Below, piece after piece: positions 23,983-35,372 of a stretch of 64,000 bases of DNA. The stretch's first letter is position 1. Each line of letters opens with the position of its first letter. The notes beneath the pieces were generated by a model. That model saw nothing but the letters and a program-made list of their open reading frames with translations. It did no database searches and had not been told where the DNA came from. The DNA comes from Arthrobotrys musiformis. Taxonomy: Eukaryota; Ascomycota; Orbiliomycetes; Orbiliales; Orbiliaceae. The translations under genes were made by a program, and so were the position numbers. The stretch is from the NCBI GenBank assembly GCA_036971715.1, contig JAVHJL010000002.1:1334501-1398500 (forward strand). Direction: 5' to 3'.

Positions 23983-25409
23983 ATGTCTTCTCGCGCAGCA
24001 GCTCGATTAGCCAGGGTCGCTGGACATATCACAGCATCAGCATCACCTCCCTCAACATCTTCGTCCTCGTCGTCTACAGTAAGAAGAATGGCTCCAACTA
24101 GAAAGCACAAGGTCGCTATCATTGGCTCTGGCAATTGGTGAGTTTGGATAGCTCCTCCTATTTCCCTCCATCATTCACATGAAGTCATGCTTGTGCTACG
24201 TTACATGAAGATTTCTGTTACGCAAGAGGTCACCACCAGCTAACCAACACGCTCTTCGGCTTCAATTCATAGGGGCTCGGCAATAGCTAAAATCCTCGCC
24301 GAGAACACTACAGCACATCCTCACCTCTTCGAGTCTGAGGTCCGCATGTGGGTCTTCGAAGAAGACTACCAGCTCCCATCTTCCCATAAGGGCTACGATG
24401 CTTCAAAGCACTCCCAACCTAGAAAGCTCTCTTCCCTTATCAATGAGCTCCACGAGAACGTTAAATACCTACCAAACATCCCTCTCCCTCCCAACATTGT
24501 CGCCGACCCATCTATCCTCTCTGCCGTCAAGGATGCTTCTCTCTTGATCTTTAACGTCCCACATCAATTCGTCTCCAAGATCTGCGACCAGATTCACGGC
24601 CATATCGTACCATATGCTAGAGCTATCTCGTGTATCAAGGGTGTCGACGTCTCACCCGAGGGCATTTCATTGTTCTCTGACGTAATTGGCAGGAAACTGG
24701 GTATCTACTGTGGTGCTCTCTCCGGTGCAAACATTGCAAACGAAGTCGCAGAGGAGAAGTTTTGCGAGACAACAATCGCCTATGACCCACCAGGAACCCT
24801 TACTCCATGCCCGGAGGAGCTTCCTGCCATCGACCATTCGCTATGGAAGCACTTGTTCCACAGACCCTACTTCCACGTCAGCATGATCCATGACGTCGCC
24901 GGAACCTCGCTAGGCGGAGCTTTGAAGAACGTCATTGCCATTGGCGCCGGTTTCGTCGATGGTATGGGTTGGGGTGATAACGCCAAGGCCGCAATCATGC
25001 GAGTTGGTATTCTCGAAATGCGAAAGTTCGGATTGATGTTCTTCGACAGCTGCAAGAGCGAGACTTTCACAGAAGAGAGCTGTGGTGTCGCAGATTTAAT
25101 TACTAGCTGCGCAGGTGGTAGGAACCACAAGTGTGCCAAGCTCTCCGTAGAACAGGGCAGGCCAATTGAAGAGATTGAGGCAGAGGTCCTCAATGGCCAG
25201 AAGCTACAAGGAACATTGACTGCTATGGAGATCAATGAGTTCTTGAAGGCTAGAGGAAAGGAGAAGGAGTTCCCATTGATGACAGCCGTTCATAGTAAGT
25301 CTTGCTCTATCCCTTATCCGGTTGAAATGTCAAAATACTAACTCGCTCCGTCATAGAAATCCTGATTCGCGAAGCCAGTGTCGAGGATATCCCACACCTC
25401 CTCGACTAA
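23983..25409 (+). CDS. GPD1: Glycerol-3-phosphate dehydrogenase (NAD+)
   Basis: Reduces dihydroxyacetone phosphate to glycerol 3-phosphate; it supplies glycerol for osmotic protection and lipid backbones, and balances NADH. The model is join(23983..24137, 24273..25294, 25357..25409), 409 residues. The NAD-binding motif GSGNWGSAIAK (about residues 48-58) is split by the first intron at the Trp codon. Other family blocks are LIFNVPHQF, ISCIKGVD, GALSGANIANEVA, AGTSLGGALKNVIAIGAGF (with the catalytic Lys), GWGDNAKAAIMRVG and TCAGGRNHK-like SCAGGRNHKCAKL. The C-terminus is EASVEDIPHLLD. The first 35 residues are Arg/Ala/Ser-rich and could be a mitochondrial or peroxisomal targeting region; a second in-frame Met (MAPTRKHKVAIIG) could give a cytosolic form. 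Confidence 0.96.
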
Positions 25410-26893
25410 TTCGAATGCGACGGTCTTAATATGCTTGATAAGACGAATGCTTCTTTATGTACAAAATAAAAAATTCACACCGGTATGGGGGGTACACGGG
25501 TATGACTATATAATAGAGCGGCAGGTGAACACACGGCGTTTATGTTCAATTCATTCGATTTGGCTTTTCTTTGTTCCTCATACTATTCCCCTGCGAGCAT
25601 GGCATTGTTTTCATTACACGGTACATAACTAGTTTTAACATGTTTCATAACTGTAATATTTATAATTCCATTCAATTGCATTGATTGACCGAGTTTACCA
25701 ACCTTCAAACATCTACCTATTTTCCTACCCGACCTAGGCGATAGTGAGGTTCAATTGCAATACGGTAACTTTGAAAATATTTAAAAACATATGTTTTAGA
25801 CGGTCTCCCAGACCGCACAAAGAGTGACCGGTTTCTTAAAACGGGTGTAACGCGCGTTAGTTCTGGTTTAGCAATGCATTACCCGCACGTTTCGAATGTT
25901 TTATGAAGCATCGAACCAAAGGCTCTAGCCTCGAATCCCAAAGGCTCAACCGAAAGGCGTCATAGGAAATGCATGATGTAATTCTCATATATATTTCAAA
26001 TTTGCGCTGCTTTAGTTACGACACTGTTTATGATTAGAGAAATATATGTTTAAAATTCAACACATCGATATCGACTGTTGAGATAATTTTCGAGTCGGGC
26101 ACTGTCCCATATGGCTGGGCCCATGCTGGGATATGATCCTATATGTTCAAATTCATGTACGAACTATTGTCTCGAGGCAGTGTGCTCAAGGCGGTAAGAT
26201 TATCAGATAATGCAACAATATCAACGCACATTCGTCAATTCGCCGCCCCGCGCGCAGATCGACATTGGAAAGATTTACAAACCCCCCGCCAAAAGATTCC
26301 ATTGCTGGGGACTATCGTGAGTATTTCTAGGACCTTTCAAAAAAAAAATTAATTTTGAAAATAAAGAGTCAGAAAAATTAATGATCGTCACTTTTTCCCG
26401 CTTCTATTTTTTTATTTATCAGAAAGGATTCTTTCGTTTCCCACCCCTTCTTCTTCTTCTTCCAACCACTTTGGCTGGGCACCCTACAAACCGTTAATTA
26501 CATTCGAGAATCAACGGCCTCCAAGCTCAAGGGTTTATTTTCAAGATTTCCATTTACCTAACTACTTTCCTTTTGTGCTCCTTGCACAGATTTCGGCTCT
26601 AAATTTCCTCTTGATATTCTAATATTGGGATTTATCCCAATCCCTGAGGAACTTTCAACTTACTAATCTCCTTCACCGACTCCGAAGCTTCCTAGATCCG
26701 GAGGGTATTCATACCTAAAAGATTCTTGGAAATTCGAAGTTTCGAGGCCCGAGCAAAGATTTGCAAAGGTTTTAGCGCCCCATAGCTCAAAGCTACAAGG
26801 TATTTGACACAGTAAAACTTTTAATACACCGATCTACGTACTATACAGTATAGATATTACGGTATATCACTATACATCTTTACGTAGAAAAAA
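25410..26893. other. Intergenic region between GPD1 and an orphan gene
   Basis: No gene is supported. It is AT-rich, with C/T-rich leader-like sequence from about 26440 to 26560. Confidence 0.5.
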
Positions 26894-27877
26894 ATGGCTT
26901 TCAGAACACGTCGCATTACACGTACCCACCAGGGAACGGGCATTATAGGGCAGAGGCCTAGCTCCAGTTACTACCTAGACACCCAACCAGCTCCAGGCAG
27001 CCGAGAGCGGTTCGACGAGCATATCTATATTGATTTCCCCGCAATTCAATACGACGAATATGGCAATCGAATTCCCCCTCGGGAGCCATCGCCGCCAGCA
27101 CCAGAGCAACCAGAGGCAACCACTTACCATGATCTCATGGCAGGTATACGAGAAAGCGTTAGGGAAAATAGGAGACTGCTACGACGCCTTTGCCGTCGAG
27201 AACAGCGTCGGAATATTGAGCGTATATACGGCTTTCGAATAGACCCCGACGACCAATTTGCAACTATCGAGCCCTGGGTAAGGGGTTCAGTTTATCGTAG
27301 AGTCACTGGTCTCGAGGCCAACGAACTCCTTAACGACGCCCATTTTTACCGCCGAAGAACACTAGTCCCCGAAACGGACTTGTACAGCGACGACGACGAC
27401 GATGATGGTGACTCGTCATCCGAGCTTGATGAGTCTGATAGCCGCGTTCGCTTCCTGATGAACTACTTAGCGCCGCCGATCGACATGACCGGCTTCCGTT
27501 ATAGAATTACGGCCCGGATACATGCAAGCATGTTAGAAAGGCGATTTAGATATACATCTCAAAATCGCGGAGATTCTGAGGCATTACATATGTATTCGAT
27601 AATGGTGCCTGAAGTACCTATTGCAGGCGGCAGTATTGATCAGGATGATTTTTATGACCCGACGACTCGAATGGTTCCTCTTCCTATCGGGGCAATCGTC
27701 CCTAGATCTTCGACGCCGGCCCCAAATCCCGAAGACAGCGCGGAGGGCACAGACCCGCACTGGAGAGTAGACGGCTTCGGGGGCGGTATTCCAACACGAG
27801 AGCGGCCGGTTGAACGAGAAAGTCCTGAGGGTCAGTCGAATCCGGATGATCGTACAACTCTCGGGGTTTGTGCCTGA
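26894..27877 (+). CDS. Orphan protein, unknown function
   Basis: An uninterrupted frame of 327 residues that I do not recognise. The N-terminus is basic (MAFRTRRITRTHQG). Residues about 60-75 are Pro/Glu-rich. A helix rich in Arg and Glu follows (YHDLMAGIRESVRENRRLLR, RRLCRREQRRNIERIYG), then an acidic Asp run near residue 165. A folded-looking segment follows (RVRFLMNYLAPPIDMTGFRY). The last 80 residues are Pro/Gly/Asp-rich and disordered-looking. The start context AAAAAATGGCT is good, and the preceding 60 bases are AT-rich. No signal peptide or membrane segment is seen. Confidence 0.6.
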   Translation: MAFRTRRITRTHQGTGIIGQRPSSSYYLDTQPAPGSRERFDEHIYIDFPAIQYDEYGNRIPPREPSPPAPEQPEATTYHDLMAGIRESVRENRRLLRRLCRREQRRNIERIYGFRIDPDDQFATIEPWVRGSVYRRVTGLEANELLNDAHFYRRRTLVPETDLYSDDDDDDGDSSSELDESDSRVRFLMNYLAPPIDMTGFRYRITARIHASMLERRFRYTSQNRGDSEALHMYSIMVPEVPIAGGSIDQDDFYDPTTRMVPLPIGAIVPRSSTPAPNPEDSAEGTDPHWRVDGFGGGIPTRERPVERESPEGQSNPDDRTTLGVCA

Positions 27878-28065
27878 AACTTTAGATCATCTTTCAGCCT
27901 TAGATTTAAGAGCATCCTAGAAGATCATTCAACAGTACCCAGCGACTCACCGGAACCTACGGCCTACAGCAAAATCTACCAGCGCGGAGATCAGAGGCTA
28001 TGGGGCTAGCCCTCCCTTGCGAATATTTTGCAATGCATCTCCTCAAAGGCCTAAAACTATAAACC

Positions 28066-28349
28066 CTTCCCCCTCCCTTTTTTTTTATTTTTTTTTTTTT
28101 GAGGGGGGGGTCTTGTTTTATTGTTCGATTATTCTCCTTTTCTTCTTCTTTTCTTGACCTTCTTTCCTTGATCTTCTTTTTTTCTTCTTTTCTTGGTCTT
28201 CTTTTTCTCTTCTTAAGATCTTTTCTTATTCTTTTCTTCTTCTTCTTTTTTTCATTTTTTTCCCATCTTTTTTTCATCTTTTCATCTTTTCTTCTTCTTT
28301 TCTTCTCCTCCTCTTCTTTTTCTCTTCTTCTTCTTCTTCTTCTTCTCCT
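28066..28349. repeat. Long polypyrimidine (T/C, CTT-rich) tract
   Basis: Almost 280 bases of nearly uninterrupted T and C on the plus strand, including T-runs, repeated TTCTTTTCTT words, and a pure CTT run near 28325-28345. Confidence 0.9.
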
Positions 28350-28359
28350 GATTATATTA

Positions 28360-28405
28360 TATTATACCCAGTCTTGTGCCAATATTATACCCAGGCTTGT
28401 GCTAA
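28360..28405. repeat. Tandem 23-base duplication
   Basis: Two adjacent copies of a 23-base unit beginning TATTATACCCAG and ending CTTGTG(C)C/TAA, differing at two positions, followed by a degraded third start. Confidence 0.85.
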
Positions 28406-29183
28406 TATTTTACCATGCACCATCAAGTTGTTTTTATCACAGACTTTTATTGAATTCACCTTCATGTAAATTAGTTCTGTTATCTCCTTCCGTTTGTAAA
28501 ACTTTCTATCGTGTCTTTAGTATACTAGTATATGCCCCGAAGTTGAAATGTTGAATTAGTTTGTAAAGTACCTATCTAGGTAGTTATAGTACCTGTTCAA
28601 GTTCAAGTTGATAGTATTTGTATTTTATCCCTATACCCAATGCATTTTATCTCTATTTGTCCCAATTTTTGGATAAAAAACGCATAGACGGACACGGTGC
28701 CTATAATCAGCTGTCCTAGATCTGTGCTAGCCACAATTATAGTCAACTTGAAGTCTAAATCGACGTCTAGGATCTGGAGATCTAGAGATCTAGTGTAACT
28801 TGAGTTTCTGATTTACGCACAAATATTGCAACATTTCCTGGACGACTACTAGTTAGCAACGGCCTGGTTATCTAAATCCTCTTCCCCGATTTAGTATCTA
28901 CCCGTACTCATACTCACCTAGGAATATTTCTCACCCTCCTCCTTCAGCTATCGCGAGAATCTCGGAGGAGCATCACCACCATCTTACCAAAATACCATAC
29001 CACAATCGCCCACACTACTATCATCAACTAAGCTGATACTCCCACAACCAAATTACATCACTTTCAATACTTTCAATACAAGCATTCTCTGCATATTCCT
29101 GTGAATACCACTCCTTCACCCACCATTGACAGTACCCACTCCCTCTCTTCTTATTTATTCCGGTACCAAGCAGCAGTATCATC

Positions 29184-30392
29184 ATGGCTTCTATCGCTCG
29201 AACCCGCAAGACTACCAGGACTACAAAGAATACCAAGGCTAGCCGCAATATTGGTCTCGCTCCCCGAAACCCTCAGAAAATTCGGCGCCGTGAGACCAAA
29301 TACAAGAACCAAAAACAGAAATTTCGACGGCTTACTATACGGCCCCCGAAGGAACCTAAAGATAATGGAGATGGCTTATGTGACGACACGAAACCAGATG
29401 TTTCGGGTCTACCAGAGGAGACACTTCTTCCTATTGTAAGTTTTCTTCACCAGGATTTGATACATCTTGTGCAGATTATGAAATAGGGACTGATCTTTAT
29501 TCTTCATTTCGTATTATGCAGGGGCCTTGTCCAAATTTGGAAGAGATGTCAGCGGCAGAACTTAAGGCGAGAATCAAGGATTTTTTGGCTATAAAATCCC
29601 TACATGAGAAACAGTGTCAGGGGAAAGAAGAACCGCCTAAAGCAGGATCGCCTAAAGAAGGATCTACTAGAGAAGAATTGTCTAAAGGATCTGCCCTTCA
29701 AATCAAGATAAAAGATGAAGATGACAAAAGAAAAATCTTTGCGGTTCCTCGCACGCCAGGGAGAGCATCGAAGGCCGCAATACCAACCACTCCACCAGCG
29801 CCAACTCCATCACCACTCACTGCCACTCCACCCCGACCGACTCCATCACCACTCACTTCTCCAGAGCCGGAGCCCACACGAGAGCAACAACTTGCGATGA
29901 GCGAGGCTGAATTTGATGCATGGGTCCTTAATAAATCCAAGGAATGGGCTGTGAGGAAGAGGAAACCGAGGCCACGCTCGAGGCTGAGTTCTGGTAGACA
30001 ACCTCTCCCGGACATTTGGAATGGAGAGAGCTTTTTCCCTGAACCCAAAGAGTCTTTGCTGCCAGAACTGTGGGGTTTTGCTAACCCATTGCCCCCAGAC
30101 CCGGATCTCGAAGTCGGTCGTCGCGGATACATGGAGCTTAACGGTAAACGGTACGACCTTACTACAAATAATCTAGATGGTCTAGAATCCTTGGGGTTCA
30201 ACGTTTCAAAGCTCAGAGGAGCTGTGCTCGACACTAACGGAGTAGACGTTAAGAAGGTAAGCTTTATATTTTTATATCAGACCCGTTCAAGAAACGGATC
30301 TCCGCAGCGTCACTTAGCTAGCTGGAATGCCCGCTGATAGTTGTGCTTGGCTTACTTAGACTTTCGGTCGCACGGGGCATAAGAAAGAATAA
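29184..30392 (+). CDS. Orphan basic protein, unknown function
   Basis: The model is join(29184..29435, 29522..30256, 30360..30392), 339 residues. I do not recognise the family. The N-terminal 60 residues are highly basic (RTRKTTRTTKNTKASRN, RRRETKYKNQKQKFRR), suggesting nuclear location or nucleic-acid binding. The middle is Pro/Thr-rich (TPPAPTPSPLTATPPRPTPS). A predicted helix reads LAMSEAEFDAWVLNKSKEWA, and a small domain follows (GYMELNGKRYDLTTNN, LDGLESLGFNVSKLRG). The last intron (GTAAGC to TTACTTAG) gives the end TFGRTGHKKE; without it the frame would run on into unlikely sequence to 30337. The neighbour at 26894 is also an orphan, but the two proteins do not look homologous by eye. 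Confidence 0.6.
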
Positions 30393-31202
30393 TGGCTACC
30401 ATAAGTTGCCGAGATCAAATACTGTGAGTTCAATTTATCGATCCCTAGAACCATCCATTAGAGTGTAACTAATGGGTGCACTTTCTATGAAACTACCATC
30501 TTGTGCAGTCTCGACACTAGCTACTCGCATTCGCAACACTTTTTGGTTTCAAAATACAACATGCATGAAGCCGACCTACACCGATTGATTTCGCATGAGA
30601 CTTTCTACTTTCTACTTAGTCTTAGTCCCTCTTTCATTACTAGCATATGAGCGTATGGTATTTCGTTTATTATTGTGTTTGGGCGTTCGGTGGTCTTGTC
30701 GGCGTTTCTGTTTTACTATCTCTTCAACCTGTAGGCCTACTTGAGCTTTCAGAGGAATTCAAATGTGATAACGAAGTCAACGACTAGCTATTCTCGGGCC
30801 CAGAATAGAGTCAAACCACTGGATCCTGGTCTTGACTGGATTAGCTACCTTGCTTAAATTTCTCCACCCAGATGCCCAACGGTAGCGTTAGATCGGTACC
30901 ATACCGTCCGAAAGGAACGCTATCCCAACATTCCACCTGAACCACGGCTCATTCAATTTAAGGGCCTAATTTTTCCGGATAACCTCTGTTTAGCTTTTGA
31001 GTTACACGGGCGGGTATAATGGGTAAAAGGATACGACATTATCCCCGCAAAGTGGGCCGGCTAGCTAGCTACATTTGTGGGGCTTGTATTTCTAGCTTTC
31101 ATGTATATAGCCAGGAGCTCAGATCAAGCTGCGCCGGTGCAGTAATTGAGAATTTATCACGGAATCCCAACGAATTTTTGGCTCTGAATAGTAATACTTG
31201 CT
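30393..31202. other. Intergenic region, no gene seen
   Basis: About 0.8 kb of mixed sequence with no open frame that shows a family signal. Confidence 0.5.
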
Positions 31203-32365
31203 ATGAATCCGTTTAATAGCAAAACTGGGAGGGTGGTGCTCGGCGGCGCGGGTTGGAGTCGACAGGTTTCTTCACCCACTTGTCGATTTTATCGATTTTT
31301 TTTTTATTAAGTCTAACCCCGTTGAATGCGGTATAGATTGTAACCGACCCGACTTCCAAACCCGTCCTTGAAACGATTTTACACGCATTATCCCTCGGTA
31401 TCCGCGCCTTCGATACCTCGCCATACTACGACCCTTCCGAAATCCTCCTGGGCGCCGCATTCTCCGACCCGGCCCTCACAACCCTCTACCCCCGTTCCGA
31501 CCTTTTATTAATGACAAAATGCGGTCGTATAACATCCAATAAATTCGACTACTCACCACCTGCGATCCGTGCGTCTGTTCTCCGATCACTCGACAGATTT
31601 TCGACGAGCTATCTCGATGTAGTATTCACCCATGACGTGGAATTCGTATCTCGTTCCGAAGCATTGGGTGCCGTTAGGACTTTGTTCGAGATGAAAGATG
31701 AGGGATTGATCAGACATGTTGGGATATCCGGGTACCCGCCTGCAGTGCTGGCTGATATTGCGGTCGAAATTAGGGAAACGCTCGGGAGGGCGGTGGATGT
31801 GGTGCAGACTTATTGTCATATGAATATTCAAAATACGAGTTTGGGGAAGAGTTTGGGGAGGTTGTATGGGGAAGGCGGGGTTGGGATTGTGCTTAATGCT
31901 AGTCCCTTGTGTATGGGACTTTTGAGGAAGGGAGGGGTTCCGATTGGTGAACTTGGGGATTTTCATCCGGCGCCGAGGGGGTTGAGGGAGAAAGCTGCTG
32001 AGGCGGCAGAGTGGGTTGAGGCTCAGGATGGTGGGAATATGGCGGCGCTGTCTTTGAGGTTTGCGGTTGGGGAGTTTGCGAGGGTGGATGAGAAGGGGTT
32101 TGGGGTTACCATTTTGGGTGGGGGGAGTATTAAAGAAATCGACGAGAATGTGGAGACTGTGAAGAAGACTTTGAAGCAGGAGGTGGGTGGTGATGAGCAG
32201 GAAGATTTGAGGAGTTATACAACATTGGATCAGGAGAGGTATAGATCCGATGGGCCCTTGTTTAAGGGGGTGAGGGACATACTTGGGGAATGGATAGACT
32301 ACACCTGGGACTCACCAGATGCTGCCTTTCTGGAAGAGCAGAAGAAATCGAGAGAGCAAAGCTAG
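31203..32365 (+). CDS. ARA2: D-arabinose 1-dehydrogenase (NAD), aldo/keto reductase (ARA2-like)
   Basis: Oxidises D-arabinose (and probably L-galactose or L-fucose type sugars) to the lactone, a step towards D-erythroascorbate in yeast. The model is join(31203..31265, 31337..32365), 363 residues. Exon 1 reads MNPFNSKTGRVVLGGAGWSR, the first barrel strand, and exon 2 resumes at IVTDPTSKP. The AKR tetrad is visible: Asp and Tyr in FDTSPYYDPSEILLG, Lys in LLMTKCGR, and His in VVFTHDVEF. ISGYPPAVLADI and LNASPLCMGLL are family blocks. The ATG at 31203 was chosen because it supplies the missing beta strand with a clean intron. The gene runs towards the sugar-acid dehydratase; stop codons are about 135 bases apart. 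Confidence 0.9.
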
Positions 32366-32499
32366 GTAACTGAAAAGCTTAATAGTTGATGAGCTGGTGG
32401 AAAGAATATTTGTTCAATTTAGAATCTCTATGGCTATACTTTTCGAATATTTGAATAATTAATTAAGGATGAATTGTGAACTCCCAGAGCACTTCCAAT

Positions 32500-34116
32500 T
32501 TAGATCTTTTCCTTAACCTCAGTGATGACCTTAGCCTCATCGCTCTGCCACCAGCTGCCATTGGGGAAGCCATATGCCTCCATACTCTCAGGCTTCATCT
32601 CAACAGAGTACCCGGGAGCCGTAGGAGTAGTGTAGTACCCATCCTGAATGACCGAGGGATAGAAGAAGTGCTCGTGGAGATGGTCAACATACTCCAATAC
32701 CGACAACTTTCCAGAGACGACGACGTAGTCAATAGTCGACAAATGCTGGGTATACTCTGGAAGGCCGACACCACCAGAATGGGGGACAATTGGGACGCCG
32801 AACTTCCTAGCCATGAGGAGGACAGCCATGACCTCGTTCACACCACCGATTCTGCAAGCATCGATCTGGCAGACGTCGATGGCGCCGGATTGGAGGAGCT
32901 GCTTGAAGATAACACGGTTCTGGACCATCTCACCGGTGGCAACACCGATTCCGTAGGGTTTAAGGGCTTCGCGGACGGCTTTATGGCCGAGAATATCGTC
33001 TGGGGAGGTTGGCTCTTCAATGAACCATGGCTTGAACTCGGCGAGTTCCTTCATCCATTCAATAGCTTCAGGGACGGACCAGATCTATAGCCCTTGTTAG
33101 TACCGAACCCCCATAACATATGTTACGGAATTTTTTTAAAAGAACATACCTGGTTAGCGTCAACCATTAAGACGTTTCCCTTATCATATCCGATAGCATC
33201 TCTGGCAATCCTCAATCTCCTCTTGTCTTCTTCCAAATTACCTCCAACCTTCAACTTGAAATGTCTATAACCCTGCGCAATAGTTTCCCTCAACAGAGCT
33301 TTCATCTTCTCCTCTCCATACCCTAACCAACCAGCAGAAGTAGTATAAGCCGGTACGGCCCGGTTCTTCTCCGCTGTTTGAATCCTCTCCGCCTTTCCTC
33401 CCTCTGTCTCCTTCAACATAGCCACTGCCTCTTCAGGCGTAATGGCATCAGTAATATACCTGAAATCAATACACCTGACGTACTCCTCTGGTGTGAAATC
33501 CGCAACAAGCCTCCAAACAGGCTTTCCGACAGACTTCGCCCAAAGATCCCAGATAGCATTGACAACGGCTCCAAGAGCGAGGTGGGTAACACCCTTCTCC
33601 GGTCCGATCCAGCGGTATTGGGAGTCGTTGACGAGATAGCGCCAGGTTTGGCCCATGTTTTCGGTGAGGGATTCGAGAGTTCGGCCTTTTATTCTGTCGG
33701 CGAAAGCTTCGATTGCGCGGCAGACGATGTCGTTTCCACGACCAATTGTGAAGGTCTGGATTCAATTTGATACTGAATTAGAAACGACTTTCCGGTAGAA
33801 AGGTACGAGTAGGGGGAGGAGGGAGTTACTAACCATTCCATGGCCTTTAAGTTCAGAATCCGTCGAAAGGATACAGTAAGCAGCAGAGTAATCTCCAGCA
33901 GCATTCATAGCATCTGAGCCGGTTTTATCCAGCGAGGTCTAAGTGTTCCCATAGTGTATCTGCAGTAAGAAAAACTCAATCACTCTTCTGAAATACCTAG
34001 CAATTGGCCATTCAAAAGTTTCAGAAACCGGACAGCCAATTAAACAGGAGCGGGTGTTAGTCCACACTTACAGGAAAGCGGACATCGCGGGAGATGTAGC
34101 CGGTGATGGTAACCAT
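32500..34116 (-). CDS. L-fuconate dehydratase-type enolase-superfamily enzyme (ENOSF1-like)
   Basis: Predicted to dehydrate a sugar acid such as L-fuconate to its 2-keto-3-deoxy form. The model is complement(join(32500..33084, 33150..33755, 33834..33938, 34072..34116)), 446 residues; human ENOSF1 is about 443. The mandelate-racemase-like pattern is complete: the Lys-x-Lys base in HFKLKVGG, metal ligands in MVDANQIWSV, FIEEPTSPDD and GVATGEMVQNR, and the catalytic His in IVPHSGGVGLPE. The N-terminal lid starts MVTITGYISRDVRFPTSLD. L-rhamnonate dehydratase is an alternative substrate assignment, but the length and the TSLDKTGSDAMN start fit the fuconate group better. The convergent ARA2-like neighbour oxidises the type of sugar that would feed this enzyme. 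Confidence 0.88.
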
Positions 34117-35372
34117 CTTGACGAATTATAATATGAATGTGTGTTGGAAAATGTTGTAATTTTTCGGAGGAGTTTTGGAAAAGGTCAATTATGCTCTACC
34201 AGATTGTAAAGAGTTCAAAAAATGTAGTCGAAAAAAAGAGGGACGTGATATCAGCTTAAATATTTCCAGTTCGACCCCTCAGCTATCACACTTTATCCAG
34301 AAAAATAGGCGGGACAGTTACTGCGAATGGGGTATGACGAGGGGTGTGGCAAGCTGTTTCGGCAAGTTCCCAAGCTAAGCTTTAGGCGGAGTTGCTGGTG
34401 ATTGGTGGATGAACTCAAAGCTGCGTCCGGAATAACCCAATGAACCGCTATTTCTCCGAGCTCGAAACTGGAATTATCAAAACTCCACAGCTGTGGAGGG
34501 ATAGGAAAGTGGCTAAAGTCGGCAGGATACCCTCTGCAGTTGTGGGTACGTACCGTATAGAAGTGGAGCCGAATCGTTCTGGTAGCACAGTAATGTGCTT
34601 ATGTGCATATTGCGGGAATACCTGCTTGCGAATTGCGGGTCCTAGCTCCAGTTGCGTACGCTGGACGGCACTCTAGAACCGAGACGAGAGTCCTAGTTTC
34701 TGTGGGTCTATGGCCATGGAGGAATTTTACCAGAAAGGGTTCACTGTGGCGTGCACATGGCAATATTGGACGAATATCCTGAGTCCCAATCGATCGATAT
34801 ATAAAATTATAAATATGAATACCCCAGTCGACTGTTGTTCTGTGGACGTCGAGTGCTTCTATTCTCAATTCTCGCCGTCTGGGTAATATTACACGAACGA
34901 TGTCATGATGAGCAATTGCAATTTTGAGCCCATTGAGAGCGCCGTGTTTCTTATGGAACGAAATTTTAAGGCGGCCTATTGAGAATTGCTATTCAATTGA
35001 ATACAATTAGGCCATCTGGGAGCGATTGTATCGGTTCGTAAATCTATATACCTAGGTATATATGGATCGAGACATATTAGAGGCCGACGAGTCGACCCAG
35101 AATAGATATACCAAAAACTATATCAAGACATGAATCCATGGCCGCCATACTGAAATATCCTATCATTTACAGTGCCAACTAATATAAAGTGTGACTTCGA
35201 GCCAGGGAAACTGCGCTGGAAATCGCAATATTACTGACAAAAACTATAAACACCATGCCAGGGAATAAATTTATAAAACATGTAATACTCAATAAAGCAC
35301 CTAAGTTTACATCTATATATATCCACTCACAAATTCGAACGCACATGTGCACCCCTTCCACGCTCTCCACAC
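34117..35372. other. Intergenic region, no gene seen
   Basis: About 1.25 kb, AT-rich towards the right. No supported gene. It should contain the dehydratase promoter at its left end and the 3' end of the Rho-like gene at its right. Confidence 0.5.

Larger units (their letters stand above)
27878..29183. other. Intergenic region with pyrimidine tract and tandem repeat
   Basis: No gene is supported. The region contains a long C/T tract and a 23-base tandem duplication, both listed separately. An open frame at 28099-28554 is only the pyrimidine tract read as Phe/Ser/Leu. Confidence 0.6.

Noticed and set aside
28099..28554. 151-codon open frame
   Set aside because: It is the polypyrimidine tract read as Phe/Ser/Leu repeats, with no protein-like composition.
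32476..33090. 204-codon frame on the plus strand opposite the dehydratase
   Set aside because: The minus strand carries an unmistakable enolase-superfamily enzyme with all catalytic residues.
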